From Acetatifactor muris (lineage in GTDB: Bacteria; Bacillota; Clostridia; Lachnospirales; Lachnospiraceae): 64,000 nt of DNA. Location of the stretch: assembly GCF_024623325.1 (NCBI RefSeq), contig NZ_JANJZD010000008.1, forward strand, positions 1 through 64,000. The letters run 5' to 3'. Under the pieces are notes generated by a model. It did no database searches and was not told where the DNA came from. It worked only from the letters and a program-made list of their open reading frames with translations. The translations under genes and the position numbers were made by a program. Positions 55,118 through 64,000 of this stretch are shown here, in pieces; the first letter of the stretch is position 1, and each line of letters opens with the position of its first letter.

Positions 55118-56458
55118 TTACTTCTTTGTACCATACAGCCGCTCCAACAGAGCATAGGCTTCCTCCGGTGCCAGCAGTCCATACATAATTTTCTGTTCCA
55201 GATCCTCCATAATTCCCCCCGTGGTTCCACCGTCAATTACCGTGGTATCCACCTTCATCAGAGGACTGCCGAGAGAGCTATGCCCTTCCGCCAACGTGAC
55301 AAGCTCCGCCATAGCCTTCTGCTCCTGATTGAAATCATCCATCAGCACCTCTCTTACCTTTCTGGACGCTGGCATTCCTCTCTCCGCATTGAGAATTTTA
55401 TTCGCATCCACATCATTGATCAGGAAATTAATCAGCCTGGCCGAAGCTTCTTTCTGTCCGGATATGGCAGACATACACAAATGAATCCCCGGCCGGATAT
55501 CCGTTCCCTTCTCCGTGCCGGGTCCCGGCAGAAGTATCAGCTTCATCTCCTGCCCCCTATCCTCCATCAGCTGTTCATATTGATTGGAATACAGAAAATA
55601 CACGGCATTTTTTTCCTGTTTCCATACTGTGTCAGCAGAAGTCTTCCGATTCATGCTTTCCACATAGGGCACTGTCAGTCCTTCTTCCTCCCATTTCATT
55701 CTCATCCGATAAAACTCCACATAGGTTTCCCGGGAAAATCCTATGGCAAGTTGATCCGGCGCTTGATACATTCTTTCCCCTTTCTGCCTGCAGAAATACT
55801 CAAAGAGGAATTCTCTTCCAAAAAGGTCTCCGCCGCAGAGTTCATATCCTGCCTCTTTCAGCGTCAGCAAATCCCGCTCCAGATCCTCCCATGACGCATA
55901 GTATACCTCCGGAATCTCCAGACCGGCTTTTTCATACAGCTCCGGCACAACGGCCATGCACTTTACGTTGCACCCCATGGAAAGTCCGTACAGCTTCCCA
56001 TCCATCCTGCCGCTGTCCAGCAGATTTTCCGAAATCTCCGACACATCGATCAGTCCCTCTTCCACATAACTGTCCAGCGGTTCTACCAGTCCTACCTTCA
56101 TATAACTGTTGTTGGTGGCAGAACCCACATACCCCTGCCATACATCTGGCATATAGCCCACCCTGGCGGAGATTTCCAGATTCTCGTAATAGCTGTCAAA
56201 AGGAAAGTATGCCATTTGTACCTGAATATGAGGGTTCCGCTCCATGAACAACTCGACCGCCTGCTTCGTTCTCTCCGCACGATCCTCATTCCCCCACCAG
56301 GCAAAGCGGATGATCACAGACGGCACATTCTCTTCCTGTATTATGCTGCCCTCTCCTCTGTTCTCTTCCGCTTTTCCGCAGCCTGCCACCGTCAGGAGAA
56401 GCAAGAGCAGGAGATATACCATTATTTGAACGTTTCTGCTTTTTGACTTGAAAATCAT
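55118..56458 (-). CDS. Extracellular solute-binding lipoprotein, first of the sensor-linked pair
   Basis: 446 residues. Signal peptide MVYLLLLLLLTVAGCGKA with lipobox Cys at about 28. The mature protein starts VIIRFAWWGNEDRAERTKQAVELF, the SBP_bac_1 beginning for sugars, followed by ISARVGYMPDVWQGYV and PYVESMNRKT. Only moderately similar to its neighbour by eye, so not a fresh duplication. AGAGG precedes the ATG. It is placed after the GH50-like gene and before the second binding protein. Confidence 0.87.
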   Translation of the reverse strand: MIFKSKSRNVQIMVYLLLLLLLTVAGCGKAEENRGEGSIIQEENVPSVIIRFAWWGNEDRAERTKQAVELFMERNPHIQVQMAYFPFDSYYENLEISARVGYMPDVWQGYVGSATNNSYMKVGLVEPLDSYVEEGLIDVSEISENLLDSGRMDGKLYGLSMGCNVKCMAVVPELYEKAGLEIPEVYYASWEDLERDLLTLKEAGYELCGGDLFGREFLFEYFCRQKGERMYQAPDQLAIGFSRETYVEFYRMRMKWEEEGLTVPYVESMNRKTSADTVWKQEKNAVYFLYSNQYEQLMEDRGQEMKLILLPGPGTEKGTDIRPGIHLCMSAISGQKEASARLINFLINDVDANKILNAERGMPASRKVREVLMDDFNQEQKAMAELVTLAEGHSSLGSPLMKVDTTVIDGGTTGGIMEDLEQKIMYGLLAPEEAYALLERLYGTKK

Positions 56459-56498
56459 GATTTTTCCTCTGTCTTAGAATAACGGTTTCACATTTTTC

Positions 56499-58490
56499 CT
56501 ATCCTATCATGGGAATCATCTCCGGCATCCGGTCGAAAGCTTCTTTTTCTCCGTTTTTCACGTCATACAGCACTTCCGCCGTCTCCCGCACCGCCCAGGT
56601 CAGCTCTTTGTAAGGCTGCATACAGATATCCACCATGCCGATCTGATAGTTTTCCCCATCGAACCGCCCCAGCACAAATTCATCCACGAACTCAAACCAG
56701 TGTGCGCCCACTCCCAGCGGATGGGCCGCACAACCTTCCACAAATTCCCGCCACAGTACCCCTCTCTCATTCTGGTTTGCCACGCCCTTAATTCCCGTGG
56801 CTGTCAGGCCCCTGTCCAGGGCTCCCGCGTGATACTCTCCGATGATCACCGGCCTGTCCACCCCTGATGCCTGTACGAAATTCAGATCTGTCAGCGGCTC
56901 CAGAGCATAACAGTTAAAGGAAAATACATCCATGTACTCCCATCCTGCCAGCATGTCCGGATGGTTCATCTTCGACCAGCGCATCCCCAGAATTAAATGA
57001 TTGGGATCCACTTTTTTACAGGCCTGAGAAGGAATCCGACAATACTCCCGCACCAGGAAAATGGAATATTCCCGCAGGTCCTTTGCTGATTTCGGATAAG
57101 TCTGAATACAGTTTTCCACAGGCTTTCTCAGCTCTTCAAAGCTTTCGAAAGCGCATCCCCATGCCTGATTCAGCCTCTCCACATTTTTGTAGCGCTCCCG
57201 CAAAAAAGCAATCAGTCCCCTTCTGCAATAAGTGTCCACCGGATTGTGCAGCACTTCGTTTCCCAGAGAAACGCCCGCCACAAAGTGGAACTGAGGCTCA
57301 TTGCGTAGAAAATATCCGATCATCCAGGGATCGTCCTTCCATTCCTTCAGGATCTCCGCGCACTTTACGCTGCTCTCCTCATACTCCGGCGACAGCACAT
57401 CCGGAAAGTCCCGAAAGATATTGACGGCAGTGGAGGGGAATTCCGGAAGCTGCCTTGTGTAAGGCAGTCTGCTTTTCCCGTCATTCACATTCAGCCCCGG
57501 CCCATTGCCCTGGGAATTGATACCATTAGACATAAGGATATGATAGGCCAGCGCCTCCCCCTTCTCCTTCCAGTCTTCCCCGTAAACCCGATACAGATTC
57601 GCCCCCAGATAGTCAAACTGCTCCACCGGTGTGCCGAACCAGGGATGTCGTTCCTGACGGTAAAATTGCTTTAACTCCGATGTCTCCTCCGGGGATTGTT
57701 CCAGCAGAGACTTCACTCCGGTGATGTCTCCCATACACCGAATCCCGGTACAGCAGATTCCCATGGAGAAGTAATCACAGCCATCCGGGTCCGTCAGATG
57801 CCACCTGCCATCCGGGGTCTTACAAGTAGCAAAAAAGCCTGTTCTCTCCTGTAGCTTTCTGCCGGCATCACCACCCCAGTGGTTCCAAAAGGCAACCGGG
57901 TAGGCTGCCTCTCCCTGGTTCTCATGCATGACCAGGGCCAGCTGCGCTTCGTCCCGTATCTTGCCGGGCCAGTCCTTCTCCGTATATTGTCCGAACCTGT
58001 CCACCAGCTTCCGCTCCGGCGGCAGGGGGAAATCCACAGGCTCCTCCTCTGTCAGCACAAAATCCTCCAGAAGAATCCGGACATCATGGAATACCGGCTT
58101 CACCCCCAGCTCCACTCTACCCACATCTGTCAGCCCAGTGCGCGTGCCGTAAATCACCTTCTTCAGCGCCCCCGGCGTCTTTGCAAAAGCGCCTCTGTTC
58201 AAATCCAGCCACTGAAAATCAAAATACACCTTCGTCCGGAATCGGGGCAGCAGGGTAAAACGGATATGCACCTTCTCTTCTCCCTCCTGCCCCAGGAACC
58301 GCAGAGTCAGAGGCAGAGAATGCTCCTCCAGAATGGTGATGTACCCTGTAAGATACCTTCTTCCGGCATTTTGTATGCCTTCCAGCGTAATTCCGCCTCC
58401 GCTTTTTTCCAGGCAGACTTTCATACTATGCTCTGTAACCTGAATCACTTCCGCCTCCCGGGGCTGTGATTTTGTAAAATCAATCTCCAT
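56499..58490 (-). CDS. GH-A clan glycoside hydrolase (GH50/agarase-like), cytosolic
   Basis: 663 residues from ATG 58490 (GAGAGG seven bases upstream). An N-terminal beta-sandwich covers about 1-160 and a TIM barrel about 200-600. The acid/base is in WMIGYFLRNEPQFH (about 405) and the nucleophile in PVIIGEYHAGALDRG (about 560). TGFFATCKTPDGRWHLTDPDGCDYFSMGICC is typical of beta-agarase (GH50) and GH42-like proteins in gut Clostridia, whose actual substrate is probably a galactoside other than agar. No signal peptide. The family is probable, the substrate unknown. Confidence 0.75.
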   Translation of the reverse strand: MEIDFTKSQPREAEVIQVTEHSMKVCLEKSGGGITLEGIQNAGRRYLTGYITILEEHSLPLTLRFLGQEGEEKVHIRFTLLPRFRTKVYFDFQWLDLNRGAFAKTPGALKKVIYGTRTGLTDVGRVELGVKPVFHDVRILLEDFVLTEEEPVDFPLPPERKLVDRFGQYTEKDWPGKIRDEAQLALVMHENQGEAAYPVAFWNHWGGDAGRKLQERTGFFATCKTPDGRWHLTDPDGCDYFSMGICCTGIRCMGDITGVKSLLEQSPEETSELKQFYRQERHPWFGTPVEQFDYLGANLYRVYGEDWKEKGEALAYHILMSNGINSQGNGPGLNVNDGKSRLPYTRQLPEFPSTAVNIFRDFPDVLSPEYEESSVKCAEILKEWKDDPWMIGYFLRNEPQFHFVAGVSLGNEVLHNPVDTYCRRGLIAFLRERYKNVERLNQAWGCAFESFEELRKPVENCIQTYPKSAKDLREYSIFLVREYCRIPSQACKKVDPNHLILGMRWSKMNHPDMLAGWEYMDVFSFNCYALEPLTDLNFVQASGVDRPVIIGEYHAGALDRGLTATGIKGVANQNERGVLWREFVEGCAAHPLGVGAHWFEFVDEFVLGRFDGENYQIGMVDICMQPYKELTWAVRETAEVLYDVKNGEKEAFDRMPEMIPMIG

Positions 58491-58599
58491 GATTTTCCTC
58501 TCTTCTGATCTTCCTTCTGTGCCTTTTGCCAGTCTCTTTCCCTTCACGGCCTTTTCCCTGCCGCCTCTCGCCACGATTTTCCTCTTTAAACGGCTTTCG

Positions 58600-61500
58600 T
58601 TACGATTCCCCCAGCTTTACATACACCTTTCCCTCATATCCCGTCTCCACCCGCACAGGAGGCTTGCAATAGTCCGCCCAGGAAATTTCCGGATAATTGA
58701 AATCCCGATTAACTATGAACCGTGTATCCCCCTCTTCTTTTCCGTCCAGCACCAGGAACGCATCCACGTTGACATAGCAGTTATGGGATTCCTCCGCCGG
58801 CTCCCCGGTCACCTCCAGCCGGATGGTATGCTGTCCCAGGGGCAGGTTTCGGATGGAATACGCCAGATATTTCCAGCCCTTGCTGTAACCCCTGGGGTTC
58901 TTGCCCATCTGGACACAGCCCAGATCCAACCCTTGCTCCCGCAGTTCCCCGTCTATATAGATATCCACTCTTCCGCAGATTCTGTCCAGGCTGGAATACC
59001 AGGCAATTCCCGTTCCCTGGAAAGTATACTCGCACCAGTCTCCCTTGTCCTTCGACCAGGTTTCTGTCCCGCCAAAGCTATGATACCGGTTCTCTCTCCG
59101 TATCCAGTTTCCATGGTATCTCACCTCAGGATCTCTGTCTGACACCAGATGCTTTTTCTCCGGCAGAAGCTCCATCCTCACAGAAAGCGTTCCGTCGGAC
59201 AGCAGCGTAAAGGCAGCTTTGTCATTTTTCAGGGAAGCTTCCGTCACATAGGATTTCATAGAGGCAAAATCTCTGGTGCCCCGCCTTCCCATATCAAATC
59301 GGCCGAACTGTACCGAGTCTGCCTCCTGGTCCTTCCACTCCTGTCCAGGCACAGGCTTCTGTCCTATGGGCGCCTCTCCTTCCGGAGCATGCTTTTTGGC
59401 TGTGCCCTCCAGCCTGCCGATGTGCCAGTCAGGATAGACATCCCAGAGTCCCTGCCGCTTCCAGGTCAGGGTGTCCAGGCCTTCCGCCAGCGTAAAGGAA
59501 ATCCCCGCCTCATCATATCCGCCGGCATGAGAGATAATGCTACCCGTTACAGCAATCCTGCGGGGTGATGGATAGGGCATCCGGGTAATATTCCAGCCCG
59601 CTTCCATCAGCCCTTCCCCGTCTATTCTGAGCACAAAGCAAACTTCCACACCGCCGTATGCTCCCTGCAGAAGGATTCTTACGCAGTCATCCGCCTCCTG
59701 CACTTCCATGGCATTCAAAGTCCATGGCTCCAGGTCCAGCCCCACCAGATGGAGACAGGGACCTCCTGTCAGCACAAGCTCTTCCTTATAATAACCCGCT
59801 TCCACCAACCCTGTCTCCTCCGAGAAAATAAGCCGGAAATCCTGCCCCTTCACGATTATCTTTTCTTTTTTTCGGCCTGCTTTCATATCAGATGCCGAAG
59901 CAGCTTCCATCCACGCTTTATCCACAGGCGCCACATCAGATGTCATCTCCGTCAGGTCGATGCGCTCTATCACAGGGGCCTTTCCGGAAAATGCAGGAAA
60001 ACTCGTCTCACAGGGACAGCTCAGACAACATTCTTCCACCGTAAATCCAAAGGGGTCCGTAAACTTCAGCTCCAGCTTTTCCTCCGGCCCCCTTAGGACG
60101 GGAATCTTCAAAATTTCTTCCTCTCCCGGTCCCACTTTCGGTCCCATCAGTTTTCCGCTTCTCTTCCCGCATCTCCACTCCACTGTCACCTCTTCCAGAT
60201 TCGTGTGGTTAAAGCGATTGTACAGATGTACTTCATTTTCCTTTTCCCCGAAGGTCAGCTCCTTTCGTACCACAATGGGGGAATAGCCCTTGCGGATATG
60301 CCAGTATTCTGGCTTCTTCCTCCTCCAGCCATCAATGATTCCCCAGCTTCTCCCCTGAAGTATCCCGTCCTGCACAGTCACATCATCGATCCCGGCCCAT
60401 ACGGCACAGCCCAGCGCTCCTTTCGTCTCCCAGATCCTCTCCCAGAACCGGCTGATGGTTTCCCCCCAGAAGTCACGGATTCCCTGGTCCCGTGCCAGCG
60501 CTTTGGAATCATAGCAGGGAATGTGAGTGGATTCGTCATGAATCACCGGCATTTCAGGACCGTCATAAAAGCTGCGCCGGAAACATTCCGTCCTGTCTGC
60601 CAGATGGGAATCCCAGGAAGCGTAATGTACGCTCCACAGATCCGTGGTTTCCTCGTCGTCCTTCTGGGTCATGGGATAACTGAATACCGTCAGCCGCCCC
60701 GGATCCTCCTGTCTGGCCCAGGCAAGGCACTGCCCGTGGTTCTCTCCCCAGTAGCTCTCGTTGGCCAGAGACCAGATAATCACACAGGGATGGGATTTGT
60801 CTCTCTCCACCATCTCCGAAAACTGTCCCAGATAATGCTCTCTGTAAGCCGGGTCGTCCTGGGTCAGTTTCGTCCCATATCCCAGAAAGGCCACCGCAAT
60901 TTCGTCTTCCACATAGATGCCGTACCGGTCGCACAGGTCCAGAAAATCCGGCCGTGGCGGGTAATGACTGGTACGGATAAAGTTGATATTAGCCTCCTTG
61001 AACAGCCGCACATCCTCTTCCGCCAGCTCTCCTGTAATGCTTCTGCCGGTAAGGGGATCAATATCATGGTGGTTGATGCCTCTGAGCTTCAACTCATCCC
61101 CGTTTAAAAACACCTGATTTCCTCTTTTTTCTATCTGTCGGAAGCCGAATTGCCTGCTGACGCGCTCCGTCTCTCTTCCCTGTACCCTGAGCACGGCTGT
61201 CAGCGTATACAGCCAGGGATGTTCGCTGTCCCATTTCTTCGGACTTTTTACCGGAAAAATACTCTTTATATCCGCACCTTCCTCTGTCTCCCGTTCCTCC
61301 ACGTTCAAAAGTACCTCACCGAGGCATTTCACCTCTCTATCCGGAGTGGTAAGCAAATATTCCACACTGGCCTCTTCCGTCCTGCTATTTTTTCCTTCCG
61401 CACAGACTTCCACTGCCAGTTCTGCGTTCTCATACTGACCGTCAAAGGCGGTACTCACCTGTAGTCTTGACAGACATACCTGGGGCAGGGCATAGAGCAG

Positions 61501-61998
61501 CACATCCCGAATGATTCCGCCCTGATGAAAGGAACACACCTCCTTGGGCCTGTCTGTCACCCCCAGCACCAGCCTGTGCTTTCCTCCCGCCTTCACCCTT
61601 TCGGTAATCTCACAGTCCCAGCTCACGAAGCCGCCGTAATGGCTTCTGACGAACACGCCGTCCACAAAGACTCTGGCCAGACAATTCACGCCGTCAAAGC
61701 GCAGGAATATCCTTTTTCCTTCCCACTGCGGCGGAATTTCCAGTATTTTTTCATAAGCATATTCCTGCTCTCCCACGTTAACCTGAGCGGGAACCCGGAT
61801 AACCTGCCAGTCGTTCCCACTTTTGCCATCCCCAGCTTTCCGGCACACAGTTTCCTCCCTCCAGAATTCTGCTCCCGGATTTCGGTTGATTTTCCAGTCC
61901 TCTCCGTTCAGGCTGATCATCGGCCTGCACAACCCCTCCGCTACCTCCGGCAACGGATGAAGTACCGGTCTCTCCCATACTACCTTACTGTCCTGCAT
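58600..61998 (-). CDS. GH2 beta-galactosidase-like enzyme with C-terminal carbohydrate-binding domain
   Basis: 1132 residues, no signal peptide. Sugar-binding jelly roll about 25-170, Ig-like domain about 175-290, barrel about 295-560 with LRGINHHDIDPLTG at its start. The acid/base Glu is in IIWSLANESYWGEN (about 415), and the nucleophile probably lies in VIHDESTHIPCYDSK (about 480). After two more beta domains the C-terminal third (about 960-1115) has YHSFGGTETWSKDKGDWCEYTF and YVNVDAFLVLDG, a galactose-binding-like module. AAGGAG precedes the ATG. It is the first gene of the large locus, behind the promoter at 62118. Confidence 0.88.
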   Translation of the reverse strand: MQDSKVVWERPVLHPLPEVAEGLCRPMISLNGEDWKINRNPGAEFWREETVCRKAGDGKSGNDWQVIRVPAQVNVGEQEYAYEKILEIPPQWEGKRIFLRFDGVNCLARVFVDGVFVRSHYGGFVSWDCEITERVKAGGKHRLVLGVTDRPKEVCSFHQGGIIRDVLLYALPQVCLSRLQVSTAFDGQYENAELAVEVCAEGKNSRTEEASVEYLLTTPDREVKCLGEVLLNVEERETEEGADIKSIFPVKSPKKWDSEHPWLYTLTAVLRVQGRETERVSRQFGFRQIEKRGNQVFLNGDELKLRGINHHDIDPLTGRSITGELAEEDVRLFKEANINFIRTSHYPPRPDFLDLCDRYGIYVEDEIAVAFLGYGTKLTQDDPAYREHYLGQFSEMVERDKSHPCVIIWSLANESYWGENHGQCLAWARQEDPGRLTVFSYPMTQKDDEETTDLWSVHYASWDSHLADRTECFRRSFYDGPEMPVIHDESTHIPCYDSKALARDQGIRDFWGETISRFWERIWETKGALGCAVWAGIDDVTVQDGILQGRSWGIIDGWRRKKPEYWHIRKGYSPIVVRKELTFGEKENEVHLYNRFNHTNLEEVTVEWRCGKRSGKLMGPKVGPGEEEILKIPVLRGPEEKLELKFTDPFGFTVEECCLSCPCETSFPAFSGKAPVIERIDLTEMTSDVAPVDKAWMEAASASDMKAGRKKEKIIVKGQDFRLIFSEETGLVEAGYYKEELVLTGGPCLHLVGLDLEPWTLNAMEVQEADDCVRILLQGAYGGVEVCFVLRIDGEGLMEAGWNITRMPYPSPRRIAVTGSIISHAGGYDEAGISFTLAEGLDTLTWKRQGLWDVYPDWHIGRLEGTAKKHAPEGEAPIGQKPVPGQEWKDQEADSVQFGRFDMGRRGTRDFASMKSYVTEASLKNDKAAFTLLSDGTLSVRMELLPEKKHLVSDRDPEVRYHGNWIRRENRYHSFGGTETWSKDKGDWCEYTFQGTGIAWYSSLDRICGRVDIYIDGELREQGLDLGCVQMGKNPRGYSKGWKYLAYSIRNLPLGQHTIRLEVTGEPAEESHNCYVNVDAFLVLDGKEEGDTRFIVNRDFNYPEISWADYCKPPVRVETGYEGKVYVKLGES

Positions 61999-62117
61999 CT
62001 GTGTTCTCCTTTCCCATTCCCTACCCCTGCGACGACGGCAGTTCCTTCCCTTTCGTCACATATATCTGTTCAAATCGAAGATTCAGTCAGCCACTTGGCG
62101 CCATGTATACGAAATTA

Positions 62118-62146
62118 ATTATACTATATCCCTGCCGAAGCAACAG
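62118..62146 (-). promoter_or_regulatory. Probable promoter of the large glycan locus
   Basis: TATAAT at 62118-62123 on the minus strand with a weak -35 (CTGTTG, 62141-62146, spacing 17), about 120 bases before the GH2 start. The poor -35 fits a promoter needing an activator such as the AraC-type regulator. Confidence 0.5.
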
Positions 62147-62270
62147 AAATATTCTTGGATTTGCCACGTAATATTTTTGGATTATTATACCCATGCATTC
62201 AGTCTTACAGTTTTCTCCGACAGGTCTACTCTTTATATCTCTACATCCCGCCTGTCTTTTATCCTTTTCA

Positions 62271-62309
62271 TAAAAATGAGCCGCCCTGCAGACTCTGCTG
62301 CAAAGCGGC
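62271..62309 (-). terminator. Terminator after the transglutaminase-like gene
   Basis: Stem GCCGC-TTTGCAG/CTGCAGG-GCGGC (62298-62309 with 62280-62291) followed by TCATTTTTA on the minus strand, immediately after the stop at 62317. Confidence 0.75.
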
Positions 62310-62316
62310 CCTTCCT

Positions 62317-64000
62317 CTATCGATATCTCATCAGAACCATACGCATTCTATAGTAATAATACGCCAGCCTTCTCTCCCGTTTCAGCAGCTCCACCAGAAT
62401 CTGCCGCTTCTTAACTGCTTCCCAGATCATATCCTCCGTCACAGGTCTTGCGCCATACACCACATCCTCATAGTCTTCGATAAACCGAAGCACCTCCCTC
62501 ATATCCCGATCCACCGTCAAATCCCGACGCCCGGTCCCCCGTTCTCTCATCTCCTGCAGTGTCTCCCACTGTCCTCTCTCCAGCCCCAGCGCAGACAGAA
62601 TCCGCAGATTCCGGCGGATTTCCTCCCGGAATTTCCCATCCGGACTCATCCGCCCGTAACGATATCTGCCCAGAGCATTTTCCAGCAGAACCGACAGGAC
62701 ACACAGGAGTACAATCACCGGCAGCGCCACCCGCAGCATGCGCTGCAGATACCCCGTTTCTCCCGTATCTTCCACATCTGTCACATCTTCCATCTCAGGC
62801 ATTTCCGGCATTTCTTCCATGGCCGGCGCCCCGAATTCCGGCATCTCAATATACGGCTGGTTTCCAGCTTCCGCAGCATCCTCATCCGGCTGATTCAGCC
62901 CCCAGGAAGTATAACGCAGACCCCCGTATCCCGGCGTAGGCTCAAAGGGAATCCATCCCACTCCCGCTATGTAGACTTCCGGCCAGGCATGTGCCATATC
63001 CGAATATACATTGATCTCCCCCGTCCCCTGCGCAGGAACACAGTATCCCTGTACAAACCGTGCCGGAATTCCGTGAGCCCTGGCCAGCAATACAAAAGCA
63101 GTGGCAAAATAGGTACAGTACCCCTGACGACTTTCCAGCAGAAAATAATCCAGAAACGACTCCTGGTCCTTCACACTTTCCGGTAAAAGCCCCGGCGACT
63201 TCGTGTAGATCCATCCCGACAGTTCCTTTTCGATTGCCTTCAGCTTCTCCAGCATCGTCCCGGCCTCCCCGGTAATTTCCGCCACATATGCCGATGCCTC
63301 CCGGGAAAGAACAACTTCCCCCAGATATCTTTCCGTTATCCCCTGACGATACCTGGCCACCTCCTCCGGCGAAACCGGCGGTTCCTTCTCCTCCCGCCCG
63401 ATTCTCGTCCACAATTCATTCGAAATCGCCTCATCCATTTCTCCGGAGCTCATTACGGCCCTGTCTGCAGACTGTTCCTCCACAAAGTGCCAGAATTCCT
63501 CCTGGCCCAGGTTCATCCGGTAATACTGTACCCTGTATTCCGTCCCGTAACCTCCTCCCCGCTTCAAAAGCAGTGTTCCGTCATTACAGCTATAGGCGAA
63601 TCTCCTGCCGCCTTCTATTCTCCATACCTTGACAGGTGCAAAGACAAATCCAGTATGAAAGTATCGGTAATTAATACTTGCATTTATCTCATACATGTAA
63701 TCACCCCGATATCTGGCGTTATATTTCCGCACCGCGCACAAAGTCTCCGCAGTGTCCAGAAACACGCTGTCCTGATCGCCCTGATATCTTTGTTCCCACT
63801 GTCTGCCGTCAAAAGTGTCATAGACCTTCCCGGTCAGGTACAGATTCGCATTCTGGCCACGGTCCATCTGAACAGTCATCACTTCCCGGGACGCTTCCTG
63901 CAGATTTCCTCCCACTTCTCCATCTTCGGAAAAGCCGCTGAACGCCATGTCAAAGCCCTCTCCATTTCCCCACCGGATACTCTGCGTGAATGCACGAAAG
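62317..64000 (-). CDS. Transglutaminase-like (TgpA-type) membrane protein, N-terminus off the window
   Basis: At least 561 codons, open to the right edge. In-frame sequence continues beyond the ATG at 63948, so the true start is outside. The extracellular transglutaminase core has the catalytic Cys in SRQGYCTYFATAFVLLARAHGIPARFVQGY (about 275 from 63948), His in MAHAWPEVYI and the Asp/Glu-side strand WIPFEPTPGY. An acidic Met/Pro/Glu linker leads to one membrane segment (VALPVIVLLCVLSVLL, about 430) and a cytosolic DUF4129-like tail. TgpA-type proteins normally have several membrane segments first and often sit with a MoxR ATPase and a DUF58 protein. None of these is in view. Confidence 0.85.
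   Translation of the reverse strand, partial: FRAFTQSIRWGNGEGFDMAFSGFSEDGEVGGNLQEASREVMTVQMDRGQNANLYLTGKVYDTFDGRQWEQRYQGDQDSVFLDTAETLCAVRKYNARYRGDYMYEINASINYRYFHTGFVFAPVKVWRIEGGRRFAYSCNDGTLLLKRGGGYGTEYRVQYYRMNLGQEEFWHFVEEQSADRAVMSSGEMDEAISNELWTRIGREEKEPPVSPEEVARYRQGITERYLGEVVLSREASAYVAEITGEAGTMLEKLKAIEKELSGWIYTKSPGLLPESVKDQESFLDYFLLESRQGYCTYFATAFVLLARAHGIPARFVQGYCVPAQGTGEINVYSDMAHAWPEVYIAGVGWIPFEPTPGYGGLRYTSWGLNQPDEDAAEAGNQPYIEMPEFGAPAMEEMPEMPEMEDVTDVEDTGETGYLQRMLRVALPVIVLLCVLSVLLENALGRYRYGRMSPDGKFREEIRRNLRILSALGLERGQWETLQEMRERGTGRRDLTVDRDMREVLRFIEDYEDVVYGARPVTEDMIWEAVKKRQILVELLKRERRLAYYYYRMRMVLMRYR

Overview
The window looks like a chromosomal segment of a gut Lachnospiraceae (Clostridia, low-to-mid GC Firmicutes). 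The basis is AGGAGG-type ribosome-binding sites, a class C group II intron, an ileS T-box leader, LplA/LplB/LplC-type sugar ABC importers, YesM/YesN-type two-component regulation and several Rpn-type nuclease genes. A carbohydrate-rich genus such as Eisenbergiella or Robinsoniella would fit, but the genus is inference. Nearly all genes are on the minus strand. I see no rRNA, tRNA or CRISPR array.

Region 1 (1-9.8 kb): the 5' part of a class C group II intron and the first 32 codons of its reverse transcriptase run off the left edge. Then come a large proline-rich surface protein with DUF11-like repeats, an EF-hand-type calcium-binding protein, an SseB-domain protein behind a palindrome-rich repeat, a methyltransferase, and a three-gene DUF262 / DUF3696-ATPase / small-protein module that resembles a defence operon. 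The DUF262 gene of this module is broken by a small internal deletion.

Region 2 (9.9-19.8 kb): housekeeping genes, namely an aconitase-family hydratase, a metallophosphoesterase, glycogen phosphorylase (glgP) and isoleucyl-tRNA synthetase (ileS). The ileS gene has a complete promoter/T-box/terminator leader with an ATC specifier.

Region 3 (19.8-30.4 kb): accessory DNA. It has a ParE/RelE-like toxin-antitoxin pair on the plus strand, three Rpn/PD-(D/E)XK nuclease-transposase genes in different states of decay, a DUF2971 remnant, a three-gene ABC-2 exporter, a MATE exporter, tandem hairpin repeats, a SymE-like protein, the remnant of a large serine recombinase, and a 5' fragment of the same group II intron sitting directly behind the terminator of the next operon.

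Region 4 (30.4-39.8 kb): a probable beta-1,4-galactan utilisation locus. Two permeases and a lipoprotein importer are followed by GH35 beta-galactosidase, an esterase remnant, a LacI regulator and GH53 endo-galactanase. Repeated GTTGCGCA-type sites flank its promoters and are probably the LacI operators. The binding-protein gene is frameshifted at a run of eight G. An IS1182-type transposase remnant lies upstream.

Region 5 (40.1-43.3 kb): a TrmB regulator, an MFS transporter and an SGNH hydrolase in a tightly overlapping operon.

Region 6 (43.5-62 kb): a second, larger glycan locus. It runs GH2, a GH50/GH42-like hydrolase, two solute-binding lipoproteins, a YesM-type sensor kinase and YesN-type response regulator, a GH35/42-like hydrolase with a frameshift at its eighth codon, two permeases, a third solute-binding lipoprotein and an SGNH esterase. 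Glycan fragments would be captured by lipoproteins, imported and cut inside the cell, because none of the hydrolases shows a signal peptide.

Region 7 (62.3 kb to right edge): a membrane-anchored transglutaminase-like protein, cut by the window end.
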